64,000 nt of DNA from Morella rubra (lineage: Eukaryota > Streptophyta > Magnoliopsida > Fagales > Myricaceae): contig CM025854.1 in the NCBI GenBank assembly GCA_003952965.2, forward strand, positions 535,331-599,330, read 5' to 3'. Positions 12,847 through 24,538 of this stretch are shown one piece after another. Within the stretch, counting starts at the first letter, position 1; each line of letters begins with the position of its first letter. The position numbers were made by a program, and so were the translations under genes. A model generated the notes under the pieces. That model ran no database searches. It saw only the letters and a list, made by a program, of their open reading frames with translations, and was not told the origin of the DNA.

Positions 12847-15800
12847 TTAGGCACAACCGGGCGAGTCAAGCTTATATGAGTTTGAAGAGTGTGTGGAAAA
12901 GGAAACATATGAGGGTTTAGAAGCTGTAGAGGCAGATCCGGAGATCTCTCTACATGCCTTGACAGGATAAATGAATCCTAAAATCATGTGAGTGGTGGGA
13001 AAAGTGAGAGGACAACATGTGGTTATTCTAATTGATTTGGGAATTACCCATAATTTTTTGGATCCTTCCATAGTTAAAAGGGGGCAATTACACGCTGAAA
13101 AGGGGGAGGAGTTAAAAGTAAGGGTGGCAAATGGTGATTTGCTCACTAGTGAAGCAAAGGCTGAAAAAGTAAAAGTTATCATCCAGGGAAATACTTTCCT
13201 AATTGATACCTATGTGCTAGCTTTAGCTGGGTGTGATATGGTATTGGTAGTTTCTTGGTTGAGAACCTTGGGGCAGATTTTGTGGAATTTCTCGGACTTA
13301 TACGTAGAGTTTTGTGTGGGTGATAAGAGAGCGAAGCTACAAGGGTTAAACCCTACTCAACTAATGGGAGGCAAGGAGCTAACCAAGGTGAACAAGGCTG
13401 GAAGGAAAGACATTTTCTTACAGCTCTTAGAACCTATGGCAGTAGACACAACAGAACTACTTCCAGAGATAGAGAATTTGCTGCAGCAGTTTTCAGATAC
13501 ATTTGAGGAGCCCACACGTCTACCTCCAACTAGGTCTCATGACCATGCCATTGTATTGAAGGAAGGAACCTCTCCTACCTCAGTAAGACCCTATTGTTAT
13601 CCTTTTTTTCAAAAAAAGGAAATTGAAAAAATTGTTAGGGAATTATTGAATTTAGGGTTATCAGGTTGAGTCAAAGCCCATTTTCATCCCCTGTTTTGCT
13701 GGTAAGGAAAGCAAATGGAACATGGAGGATGTGTGTGGACTATAGAGCCCTAAACAAGGAGACTGTGAAGGATAAGTTTCCTATACCTGTGGTGGATGAG
13801 TTGTTGGATGAACTACATCGAGCTAAGTATTTTTCTAAGCTGGATTTGTGGTCTAGTTATCACCAGATCAGGGTCAAACCTAAAGATATACCAAAAACAA
13901 CTTTTAGGACTCATGAGGGGCACTACGAGTTCTTGGTCATGCGTTTTGGGTTTACTAATGCACCTCTACCTTCCAAAGTCTCATAAATGAGATTTTCAGA
14001 CCCTTCTTAAGAAAATTCTAGTTAGTTTTCTTTGATGATATTCTGATCTATAGCAAAACATTGTCTGAGCATCTACAACACCTTAAAGTGACTCTAGAGA
14101 CCCTAAGGAAGCACCAGCTCTATGCAAAAAAGTCAAAATGTAGGTTCGGGTGTCATGAGGTAGACTACCTCGGCCATATTGTTTCTGACAAGGGTGTTAA
14201 GGCAGATCCCTCAAGATACTTGCAATGATTGATTGGCCTACTCCTAAAACTTTGAAATCCTTAAGGGTTTTTTTGGTGTTAACTGGGTACTATAGGAAAT
14301 TTATAAAGGGTTATGGATCAATTGCAGCTCCATTAACTGCCCTGTTGAAAAAAATGCTTTTGAATGGTCTACTGCAGCTACTGAGGCCTTCCAAAATCTC
14401 AAGGCAGCAGTCACTGAACCCTCAGTCTTAGCACTTTCAAATTTTGCTAAACCCTTTGTTTTAGAGTGTGATGCTAGTGGAGTGGGATTGGAGTTGTTTT
14501 GATGCAAGAGGGAAGGCCTATTGCCTATTTCAATCAGGCTCTTAAGGGTAAACAATAGCTATGTCCACCTATGAGAAAGAGTTATTGGCTGTGGTATCAT
14601 CTGTACAAAAGTGGCGGCCTTATCTAATTGGCCAAACTTTTGTGGTAAGAACAGATCAGCAAAGCTCGAAACTATTGGGGTATGACTTTAGAGTAGATTA
14701 CAAGAAAGGTAGGAAAAACAAGGTAACTGATGCTCTCTCTAGAAATGATGAGGCACCCATTGACTCAACACTCGCAACCCTTTCATTTCCTATAGCTACA
14801 TGGCTAGATGACCTTAGATCTAGCTACTTAGATGACTTAACTAAGGAGTTGTAATCTAAGTGAGAGAAAGGGGAGTTGGATCCAGTTAAATATAATCTGA
14901 GAAATGGTATCATATCCTACAAGGCCGACTATTTGTAGGTTCCCATAATCACTTACATGATTAGATTATACAACATTCTCATGACACTCCATTGGGGGCC
15001 ATTCGGGGTATGACAACTTTACAAAGAGCAAACAAAGATGTTTATTTGTCAGGCATGAAGCAGCAAATTAGGCAGCACATTAAGGAGTGCCATATCTGCC
15101 AACAAACTAAGCATGAGAATATTTCCCCAGGGGGTATGTTAAAGCCCTTACCTATCTCATATCGTTCCTGGACTCACATCACAATGGATTTCATTGATGG
15201 GCTTCCTATTTCACAAGGATATTCAGTCATCTATGTGGTGGTAGACAGACTATCTAAATATGCTCACTTTAGACCCCTATCTCACCCCTATTCAGCTTCT
15301 AAGGTTGCTATGGCTTTCCTTTCTTCAATTTTTAAGCTACATGATCTACCAGAGTCCATAATTTCTGATCAGGATCCTACATTTATTAGTAATTTCTGGA
15401 AGGAACTTTTCAAGGCTCAGGACACTACCCTCTCTTACAGCACTACCTACCATCCCTAAATTAATGACCAGACAAAAATTGTCAACAAGTGTTTGGAGAA
15501 TTATCTCCGGTGCTTTGTGGGTGATCGGCCAAAGGATTGGTCCCAGTGAATTTCTTTGGCCAATTGGTGGTATAATAGAAATTTTCACCCTTCCACAAAA
15601 CTAACACCCTATGAAAGTGGTTTATGGACAGTTACCTCCGCACTTGTTACCGTATAACGCTGGCACTACCCAAGTAGCAACGGTGGAGTCAATTCTACGA
15701 ACCAGAGATCAAACATTGCAGCTCCTCAAGGAAAACCTCGCAAAGCACAACACAGGATGAAGCATTATGCAGATCTTAAACGTATAGAGAGAAAAATTGA

Positions 15801-16210
15801 GGTGGGTGATTGGGTTTACCTTCGGTTGCAGCCATACCAATAGACCTCTGTTGCCCATCATCGAAGGTTGAAACTTTCTCCACGTTTTTATGGCCCTTTC
15901 CAAGTCACTAATCAGGTAGGAGAACTTGCTTACCGTCTCCAACTGCCAGCTACTGCTCGAATCCACCCAGTATTTCACGTCTCCTAGCTCAAACAAAAAT
16001 TGGGTACTGGGGTTGTTTCTCTGCCAACCTTGCCACCAGTAGATCTCCAAGGGATTTTGAAGCAGAACCTCTCACTTTGGTTGATCGAGTTGGGCAGCTC
16101 CCTTGCACTGAGGTTTTGGTTCAGTGGTCAGGTCAGGATGTAGAAGACGCCACATGGGAAAAGTTAGAGCCTTTGCGCCTTCAATTCCCACACCTTATGG
16201 GCAAGGTGCT
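12847..16210 (+). pseudogene. Ty3/gypsy (chromovirus-type) pol, right arm, broken
   Basis: This is the mirror copy of the left-arm pol, on the plus strand. The 12992-13669 frame covers the protease and the linker to RT. RT motifs follow ([36 protein letters not shown]), FFDD near 14029, RNase H (14270-14700, with LECDASG), integrase with HHCC finger and catalytic core (14992-15459), and a chromodomain (EVLVQWSGQDVEDATWE, about 16108-16210). The right arm has its own damage: a one-base loss near 13656 before RT, stops before FFDD and after the integrase core, and a frameshift near 14500 in RNase H. Upstream of 12847 there is no gag; sequence changes abruptly to the core repeat. Family assignment is secure; function is lost. 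Confidence 0.9.
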
Positions 16211-16369
16211 TTAAAAGAGGTGGGCAAAGTTACACGACCAGGTAGGAGGATAAGGAGAAGATTTGGGTTTGCAAAGGGGAAGATGGGCAATCGGCATTTC
16301 AAGACTTCGAAGAAAGAAAGGACACGAAGACATAAGGGAGAAGTTGGGATACTTATGTTTTAGTGGGCT

Positions 16370-16722
16370 GGGGCTTATTTCGTAGTGGGTTGGTTTGGGG
16401 TAGTATGTGTAGAGCCCAGTTATTTTAATTGTTAAAGCCCATTCGTTTTGTTGGTTGGCTGGAGTCTATTAGTAAGTTAGAATGTTGTTAGAATTCTATT
16501 TCTATATAGGGAGTGCGTCAAGCATCTGGAGGTAATCAAAGAATGTATTGAGATTTGTCTCTTTCTCCTTGTCTATCTCTTTTCTATGGAGGTTGGCCAA
16601 ACCTCGAATTTGGCCTTATCTTTTCTATGAATACAGTACAATTCCAGTAAAGAGTGTTATTCACATCCATTCCCTTTACAAAGTATTACAGACTTCCATA
16701 AATTTCCAACGATGTTGTTACA
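16370..16722 (+). other. LTR-bearing outer end of the right arm
   Basis: This stretch follows the chromodomain and a purine-rich segment. It contains a TATA-like 'tctatataggg' near 16501 and ends 'gttgttaca' at 16722, where the match with the left arm stops. It is therefore the promoter and U5 part of the 3' LTR. The inner LTR start was not located. Confidence 0.55.
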
Positions 16723-17744
16723 AATCGCTCCCATTTGTGTAATCGGTGGTTCCAGAGAACTCATAAGTTTCTATGTGAAAAAATCATGTAAGAGAGAGAG
16801 AGCCAAAAAAGATTCTCTTTGCCGGCTGCCGCTAGAAAAGAGAGAGGGGGTGAAAATTCGGGAAGAAGAAGAAGAGGATAGAGGCAAAGAGGTTTGGCGA
16901 AGTGAGTGTGTTTCAAAATGCTACATTTGGTTTTTGTTTGTTTGTTTGGTTTTGAAAATGTTTTTATGTAATGATTAAGAAAAAAAAATTGAGATATGTT
17001 TTTTAGGTGTTTGTGTGAATGGTGGGTCCAGATGTTTGTAAAGATAAAGTTTTTAAATTTATTCTTTTGGAAAATGTGAGAAAAAAATATGTTTGGATGA
17101 AAATTTTTGTGATGAGTTTTTATGGGTTTTGTAATTTTTGTATTGTTTTTCACAGAAATTTAGACCAATGATTAGATAGAAATTTTTTATTGAAGATTAA
17201 AATGTTTTGTGAGAAAAAAATCATGCTTGGATTAGAAACCATTTTAAACTAAAAAAAATATTTTTTAAATCATTAACCAAACATGACCATGGGTTTAGAA
17301 AACATGGATAAATTGAAAACAACTCTACCCTTTATTTCACATGGGCGGTCCAGATCTTAAGAATTTTATCCTCCAGCCATACCTTAGAAATTGCAGGGGA
17401 CGTGGATCAGGTTTTCTATGTGCTTTTTTGTGTTTCGTTAAGCACGCGTACCCCCGCCCAGGTAAGCAACTTAGTACGCTTGTCTGACTCTGACCAAGCG
17501 CAAGGACACCTGTAATACGAAAGATTGTCCTTTTAGGGGATCCTCTACCTGTTTTGAAAAAAAAGAAGGAGATCCTCTACCTCCTGTAACCGTCTATCGA
17601 TTTATCTATCCTATAGCCTATAGCCTATAGCAATAGCCAATTTTTTTTTTTATTCGCAATAGCCAATAGATACTCCAGAAACCACACCCTGATGGCCTAA
17701 ATAATCCAAAACCCCACGAGATCGAATTTCTTTCATTGGGCGCA
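16723..17744. other. Intergenic DNA upstream of the PHP gene, with a dispersed AT-rich repeat
   Basis: After the palindrome come purine-rich tracts (about 16790-16890) and AT-rich DNA. The part at 17068-17200 is collinear with 36394-36530: shared blocks include 'aatgtgag', 'aaaaaaatatgttt', 'atttttgt' and a 'ccaatnattagatagaaa' end. That suggests two diverged copies of a small non-autonomous element. The last 300 bases, with repeated 'cctatagcctatagc' near 17610, should include the promoter and 5' leader of the gene starting at 17745. I saw no certain TATA box. Confidence 0.4.
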
Positions 17745-20700
17745 ATGGCGGGGGACGGCCATCTGCTTCAGACCATTAGCAATTCCAATTGCAGTAGCCA
17801 TAACTCGAAGAAAGCAAAAGATAAGAAGAAGAAGAAGCGTGGTGGGAGCAAGAAGAAGATGACCGCAGAACAGACTCTGGCTTTCAAGTCTGTGAGTGAA
17901 TGGGTGTTCTTGGATCAGCCTTCTTCCTTGCCCCCTTCTGCTGCTTCCTTTGTTGTGGATGACTTTGGGGTGCAGAAGTCTCTGGGAAAAGGTGGGGAGA
18001 AGTTGGTGTTCGAATTGCATTCGCATTCAAAATTCAGTGATGGGTTCTTGTCGCCTGTGAAGCTGGTTGAGAGGGCTCATGGGAATGGGGTCAGTTTCTT
18101 TGAAATTGTTTTAGCTGTTCTATACTTCGAATGCATTTGTTGAATGGGTTTGCTTTGTCTGTGTAAATATGTTTTTTTCGATTGTTCCATAGATTTGGAA
18201 TGATATGCGGGAACACTTTAGACTGTAAATTCTCTCCTTCAGATTTTATGATATTGTGAGTTATGAATTTGTTCTTTGAAAGTATTATAGGCTCGGCTGC
18301 ATTCGCATTCAGTCTGTAAGAGGATTGCTTCTTCTTTTTCTTTTCTTTTTTTTTGTTCTCTGGGAAACTACCCTGCACTGTATGGTCGCTGTCTGAACAA
18401 TAGGTCTCTTTTCTAGCTATAGCAGGTAAAGTTGCAAATTCATTATTGTCATTAAATTTCATTCCTTTACCATCCTCAAAGATGTTGGACAATATTCCCT
18501 AATCATCGTCACGGACTACAATTTTGTCTTAATTTATACTCATAGTGATAAGAAACAGCGTCTGAATCTGTCGTGTAATGAAGTAAATCAGAAACACTTG
18601 AAGGTGCTATTGAAGGTGTCACTTAGTACATTTTTGCGGTGAAGGGGCAAACATATATCTTTAAGAATGTGAAAAGTGCAATTGGTTAAGGACACAAATC
18701 AGGACAAGCTCAATCTAGAGGTCTGCTGTCCCTGTCAGGGGGTTTTCTTCCAGGGTTAGAATTCTTTGAGAAACTGGTCAGCTCCCTTTGATGCAGGAAA
18801 TAAAGTTCTTTAAGAAATGAATTGTCAGACTTCAGGAATCTGTTGACCCAGTGGCTCTCTCTCTCTCTGTCTCATGTCTTTGTATGTAAGTGAATGTGCG
18901 TTTCTTTTACACTAACCCTTGAGAAAGCTCCCCTTTATTTATGAATGTAACTAGTTCAAGTTTTTATGATTAGCGCCTATTGAGCAAAAGATGAGGGGAG
19001 TGGTCCCTATTGAAGAAAAGATGAAAGACAGTCATTAAACTTTCATTTGGACATGTTCAATGGTGAGTGATTTGTGCACTAATGAGTCTAAGTTTTTAAG
19101 TGAAAAAATTGAGAAGACGTAGAGGGATCTCATTAAACTTTCATTTGGACATGTTCAATGGTGAGTGATTTGTACACCAATGAGTCTGAGTTTTTAAGTG
19201 AAAAAATTGAGAAGACGTAGAGGGATCTCTTGAAAAAACATTGGTACCCAGTGAAGAAGGATGTGAAAAATGGAGAGGTACATGTGTGAATTTTGATAGA
19301 CTACAAGGGTGGAAAAGGACAGATTTGACCAATCCTGATTAACCAAAAATGGATCTGTAGACCCGGCCCTGATTTAATTGGGATACGGCTTCGTTTAGTT
19401 GTAGAAATGGTTCAGGTTTGCATGGTTAATGAGGCAAAAGATTTTGATGATATCTATAAACCAAAAAAGCATGGTACAAGTTTATGTTGGTTGGAGGTCA
19501 GATTTGTGTTTCTTTTGTATCATTGGAGGGCCAATACATGTAAACATAAACAGATGCAGAGAAGAAATTGTGAATCTATATAGTAGATTTTAGAATTTCC
19601 TGGGATCTGGATTCTGGGACCTTCAGTTTTGATTAGTTAACCAGTCATTTTTACTGCTGGCTGTGAAAATCAAATAGTTTTCTCCTTGACCACGACCAGA
19701 AACTGGACGAGAACAACCCTCGCTTGTGGAACCTTGCTGTATTTGAACCTATTACGTTTGCTTGATCAACCTCAGCCCAACTAATTTCCGATATCGATTG
19801 AAAAACATTTGGGTGAATTTGGCTTGGTCAAGGTACAGCGAATTTTGGCTTAGCTAGTACCAGATTTGCAGAAAAGCCGGTGTTCACATGCAATTTCTGC
19901 TGTTAGATTTCTTGTTAAATGACTGGCACTGATCTATCAAGAGTACTTAGTTATTACATGGTTAGGGCAGCAAGGCAACTTTTTCAAGGTACTTAAGAGA
20001 AGAGCTGGTAGAGGTTATAATTCACATAAACTGAAGAAACTACAATTAGCTTCTTCTTTTTCTTTTCTTTTTCTCTTCTTTGATTTTCTTGTCACTCCTG
20101 TCAAAATTATTATTTTAAATTGAACGTAGACTTATTAATTATCCATGGTTTCAAAACTAGAAATAATAGTAAAAGGACTGGGCATGAACATTTAGAGAAA
20201 GAGGGAATTTTATGGGACTCTGTGTGCAAGTGAACTTCAAACTGCTTTCAAAAGTTTGTATGTTATCCGTGATCTATTATGATATTTTGAGTCTTGAACA
20301 TTTTATAAGATTTTTGCAATTTATTAATTAATATGCTCATAACAGGTGAAAGTCCTTGCTCTGACAGATCATGACACAATGTCAGGCATCCCTGAGGCTG
20401 TAGAAGCTGCTCGAAGATTTGGCATCAAGATTATTCCTGGTGTTGAAATCAGTACAATGTTCTCTCCGAGGTAGTTTTCTGAATATAGGACTTTAGAAGG
20501 CTTATACATGCAAACATATCAATAGATATGTGCATGTACTTGTGGTTTTTAGCAGCTGTGCTAGGTGAAAGCTGTGGGAGTTTTTCTCTCCCTTTTTTTA
20601 ATGTAAAACCATGTCTGTGATTTTAAATCCCAAGAATTTCAAGAAGCATCTTAGTTGTGAGGATTTATCCTCTTCCATATCTTTTTGTATGCCTCTGATG

Positions 20701-22079
20701 TTTTTTTAATTGATCAACAGTGGAGAGTCTGAACTAGAGGAACCAGTGCACATCCTTGCATATTATAGCAGCTGTGGACCAGCAAGGTCCGAGGAGTTGG
20801 AAAAGTTCTTGGGTCTTATAAGAGATGGACGATTCCTCCGTGCGAAGAACATGGTGTCAAAACTGAACAAGCTTAAGCTACCTCTTAAGTGGGAGCATGT
20901 CGCTAGGATAGCAGGCCAGGGAGTTGCTCCTGGGAGAATGCATGTGGCCCGCGCTATGGTTGAAGCAGGTTATGTAGAAAATTTGAAACAAGCTTTTGCC
21001 CGATATCTTTTCGATGGTGGACCCGCTTACTCTACGTAATATTCTAGGCTTATCATTAACTATTTCTTCGTTATTCTTGATGCATATCTTTTATTGAGGA
21101 TTTATGTCATATATGGTTTCAGTGGAAGTGAGCCTCTTTCAGAGGATGCAATACAGTTGATATGTAATACAGGAGGTGTGGCAGTACTAGCTCATCCGTG
21201 GGCACTGAAAAATCCTGTTTCCATTATCAGGAAGCTGAAAGCGGCTGGCCTTCATGGGATGGAGGTTTACAGAAGTGATGGGAAACTAGCAGGTATCTTC
21301 TTCATTTTGCTCCCTTTTTTTTTTTTTTGTTCTTTTTTGTTCTTTCTTTCTAAAATCTCATCGAGCTTAACTATTCTGAAACAAATCTCATGAAAACATT
21401 GGCATGAGAATGTGTCCATCATAGTTCTTAATGAATGGAGAGAACTCTGAGGATCATTTGCCTGAAATAGCCAACAATCTGTTTTTTTATGCTCTATACA
21501 CTAGAGAGCCTTGCTGACCAGATCATGATCCTATTATGCTGGACCGCTGGCAAATGCTGGGTAGTAGGATGGAAATTCATATAATTGAAACTCATGGAGC
21601 CTTATCCTTTTGAGTATATTCTTCATCCGGTACTTGTATTGTTGTTCACGTGTTTGTTAAACAGTGCTACATGTGACCTAGCAGACGCTCTTGGTCTTTT
21701 GAAGCTTGGAGGATCAGACTTTCATGGAAGAGGTGGGCAGGGTGAGTCTGAACTTGGAAGTGTGAACCTTCCAGTATTAGCTGTTCATGACTTCCTTAAG
21801 GTAGCTCGGCCAATCTGGTGTGGCGCCATCAGGGATATTTTAGGGAGCTATGCTGAGGAGCCTTCTGAATCAAATCTAGCTAGGATCACAAGATTTGGGA
21901 GGACCCGGATTTTCAAAGCAGGTTCCTTGAATTGTGATAAAGACTTGGTTGATCGTTGCTTGTCTTTGTGGTTGACCAATGAAGAGAGTCAAACTGCGGA
22001 GTTTGAAGCCATCAGGTTGAAGCTTTCCCATATCTCCCGTAATCAGGGAGGAATTCAGGTTCCTATCGAGATCAAATAG
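17745..22079 (+). CDS. PHP-domain metal-dependent phosphoesterase (RNase AM/YciV-like), five exons
   Basis: Exons: 17745-18089, 20346-20470, 20721-21035, 21123-21292, 21682-22079, with GT-AG junctions that keep frame and give about 450 residues. A Lys-rich segment lies at residues 21-38. The PHP domain shows the full metal-binding set: HSHSKFSDG (92-100), LTDHDT, PGVEIS (Glu about 149), HILAYY, AHP and GSDFHG. This matches bacterial RNase AM, a 5'-3' exoribonuclease and 3',5'-nucleotide bisphosphate phosphatase, and a plant protein annotated polymerase/histidinol phosphatase-like. The Lys-rich tail could direct it to the nucleus, but that is inference. The start is the ATG at 17745; an in-frame TTG upstream is ignored. 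Oddity: the obvious exon-5 acceptor (exon from 21665) is out of frame, and only the AG ending at 21681 keeps the frame, which shortens a normally conserved loop by several residues. Intron 1 is 2.26 kb. Confidence 0.88.
19033..19228. repeat. 98-bp tandem duplication in intron 1 of the PHP gene
   Basis: Two copies of a 98-bp unit, 19033-19130 and 19131-19228, each begin 'cattaaactttcatttgg' and end 'cgtagagggatct'. They differ at only a few bases, so the duplication is fairly recent. It lies well inside intron 1 and does not touch the splice sites. Confidence 0.88.
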
Positions 22080-22650
22080 CACAGAGAGTTGCTTTTGTGT
22101 ACTATTTTCTTCCTAGGCCGTTATATTCATTTTGGCATATTCCAAAGTACTGCATTCTCCAATAGGATAAGTTATGTTCTTGTTATTTTAACTTACTATC
22201 AAACTCAAAAAAAAAAAAAAAAGATCGAAAAGCTCCTCTCTTATTTTTATGACTTGGAAAGGAACTTTCTCCATTTGTCTCGACCCGATCGTTGAGAAGC
22301 CTAAAACATAAGTCAGTTTTACCAAATGGAGAATCTTAATCAGCTAATCGTACGTAAGATTATCCGAGACGAGGTATTGATAGTTGTATCCTCCACAATG
22401 GAGATAAGAATATATATTAAAACAAGTGCAGAGGAACAGGAACCTGCTCAATTATCCTGTTTGAAGCCAACCCTTCACTAGTATCAAACCCTTCTTATAT
22501 GTAAGGAGTATTTTTTAAAATAAATAATATAAAATAAAAGTGGAGGGTGGAGACACGTAGCCCTACCTACTACCCTTGGCCGTAGCCATAAGAACCTACA
22601 GAAAAAATTTAGGATAGTTATCCATATGTTATGACCCATGAAAAATGAAA

Positions 22651-23150
22651 CTGTCACCGGAACTCTATTAAGAATGCAATTGATTTTGAAAGTAGAAAGG
22701 TTCAAGTCATAGCCCCTACACTTATTTTTAGTGTAACTGTCACCAGAACTCTATTAAGAGTGTAATTGATTTTAAAGGTAGAAAGGTTCGATCCATAGTC
22801 CCTACATTTACTATTAATGGAATTGTCACCAGAATTTTTAAGAGTGTAATCGATTTTAAAAATGGAAAGGTTCGATCCATAGCCCCTACACTTACTCTTA
22901 ATGGAATTGTCACCATAATTATTAAAAATGTAATCGATTTTAAAGGTGGAAAGGTTCGATCCATAGCCCCTACACTTACTTTTAGTAGAACTGTTATCAA
23001 AACTTATTAAGAGTGTAATCGATTTTAAAGGTGGAAAAGTTCGATCCATAGCCTTTACACTTATTCTTAGTGGAACTGTCACCAGAACTTATTAAGAGTA
23101 TAATTGATTTAAAGGTGGATAAGGTTCGAATCCATAGCTCCCTATATTTA
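22651..23150. repeat. Tandem array, about six copies of an 82-88-bp unit
   Basis: The landmark 'ggttcgatccatag' and variants recur near 22699, 22785, 22869, 22951, 23039 and 23121. Each is followed by 'cctacacttattcttag'-like sequence, 'tgtcaccagaact' and 'taatcgattttaaaggtgg'. The unit length drifts between 82 and 88 bases and copies are clearly diverged. Both the unit length and the absence of unique spacers rule out a CRISPR array. Translations of it (22702-23082 minus) are repetitive and not a protein. It begins about 570 bp after the PHP stop codon. Confidence 0.85.
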
Positions 23151-23159
23151 TTCTCTCAG

Positions 23160-24538
23160 GAAAAATCAATAAATATGTTCCTTTCTTTGTAAAGAATTCA
23201 CAAACAATCAGGCTCTATGAATATCCTCCAACTCTTGTGCTATTTGTAAAGGATCAAATATGCAATCGAATACCTTGATTCTATTTTTCTTTATTCCCAT
23301 CTTTAATTATTATATGTCATTTAAGCCTTTTGAATAGAGTGCCATCCAATATAAGATCTGACCTTTAAAATTAAAATATAGCATGAACATTTCTTATTAG
23401 AATTAGACTGTATCGGAAAATAGCATATTCCATATCTAGCTCAATATGCTGACGGGGTCTTCTCAACAGTAGTTAACCTTGCCCTCATCCAGTATCTCTA
23501 GAATTAGATGCAGTCTATTCCATTTTAAACCATGAAGATAAGTTCAGCGAGTATTAAAGCCTGCATATGAATAACTAGCTTGAAGCAAACATTTTTGAAA
23601 TATTCTGGGAGAATCCCACCATCACCAGCCTTTCATTTCCTTGAGAGCACTTTCTTGGCAACCACCCATATAAGGCACGAGAATTGTTAAGTTGAAATTT
23701 CCTTGCATATCCGATAGTCGCTTGAGTGGATATAATACCACCGGATCACACAGAAATTATTGACCCTTCGACTCTATTACGATGCGAAACTCGATCTAAT
23801 ATAAAGCGTTATTAACTTTGAAGCAACAGAAATATGAATTTCGACCTCATTTCCTTAAGGAATATAGAGCCTCGAAAAGAAAAATCAAGTGTGCATATAA
23901 ATCTCATGGATACAACCACCACCACCCTCGCGACAAAATGATTCAATGATTTGTCTACGTCACAAATGTCTCCTGCAGAAGCCAACTACTATATTGCAGC
24001 AACACGTGTAGAATTGCCAAAAATATCAGGCTATATTTGCCGATTCACATTGTTTTCTTGATCACTTTCTGACCATGATAGATGAATGAATCTATTATTC
24101 CCGCGACAGTGAAAACACCTACGCAAAGAGGTATAAGAGATCAGAGATCGCAAGTAATACAATTACAGTATTAAATGCATAACAAGCAGGGAGAAATGTT
24201 TATATGTTCCCAATTTGTGTTCCTTGCCTTAAATTTTTTGAAAAGTCCTTCAATGATCTATAATAAATCCAATACTAGCATCAATTAGAGGCTTAATTAC
24301 TCCAATAGTCAGTGGCTCTGGTGAACAGACTACGCATTATAAAATAAGTAGCTTCAAGGTGGGCTATTATGTTTTACATCGACGTTTCGGAGTTGTTCAG
24401 GTTGGCGCCAATCCGGCTTGATGTTTGTATCGTCATTTTATTTTTTTTATTCACGTATTTGACTCGATTAAACAACAAATTCTAATTTCATGGCATAATT
24501 GAAAGAAACTCTCAAGCCGGGATATAAGAATTTCTTGA
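23160..24538. other. Intergenic DNA, no gene seen
   Basis: AT-rich sequence lies between the tandem array and the hAT transposase remnant. No long frame, terminal repeat or structural RNA was recognised. The missing 5' part and the left terminus of the hAT element should lie here but could not be found, so the element is probably truncated. Confidence 0.35.

Larger units (their letters stand above)
7407..16722. mobile_element. Giant palindrome: two head-to-head Ty3/gypsy copies, LTR end to LTR end
   Basis: The left arm read on the minus strand matches the right arm read on the plus strand almost base for base, so matching positions sum to about 24128-24129 from the outer ends to 11282/12847. 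The innermost paired bases are 12051-12065 and 12098-12112, leaving a spacer of about 32 bases (12066-12097). Small indels in the core shift the register by about 34. The left end is 'tgtaacagcaccg' (7407) and the right end '...gatgttgttaca' (16722): both are the outer end of the LTR, and similarity stops there on each side. The gag region and the inner LTRs are missing, so each arm is 5'-truncated. Flanks 'catcac' and 'aatcgc' agree at 4 of 6 bases, which is at best a decayed target duplication. The arms carry different small lesions, so they have mutated separately. Confidence 0.9.

Noticed and set aside
7407..16722. Palindrome as a pure read artefact (unsplit hairpin read)
   Set aside because: Both ends coincide with LTR termini, the centre has an asymmetric 32-base spacer, and the arms carry different lesions. 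An artefact would usually end at random places. It is not fully excluded.
22702..23082. Repetitive minus frame and possible CRISPR-like array
   Set aside because: The units are directly adjacent with no unique spacers, are too long and diverged, and lie in a plant nuclear genome.
23701..23708. 'ccttgcat' as the left target duplication of the hAT element (partner 'acttgcat' at 27035)
   Set aside because: Seven of eight bases match but no hAT terminus follows it, so chance is likely.
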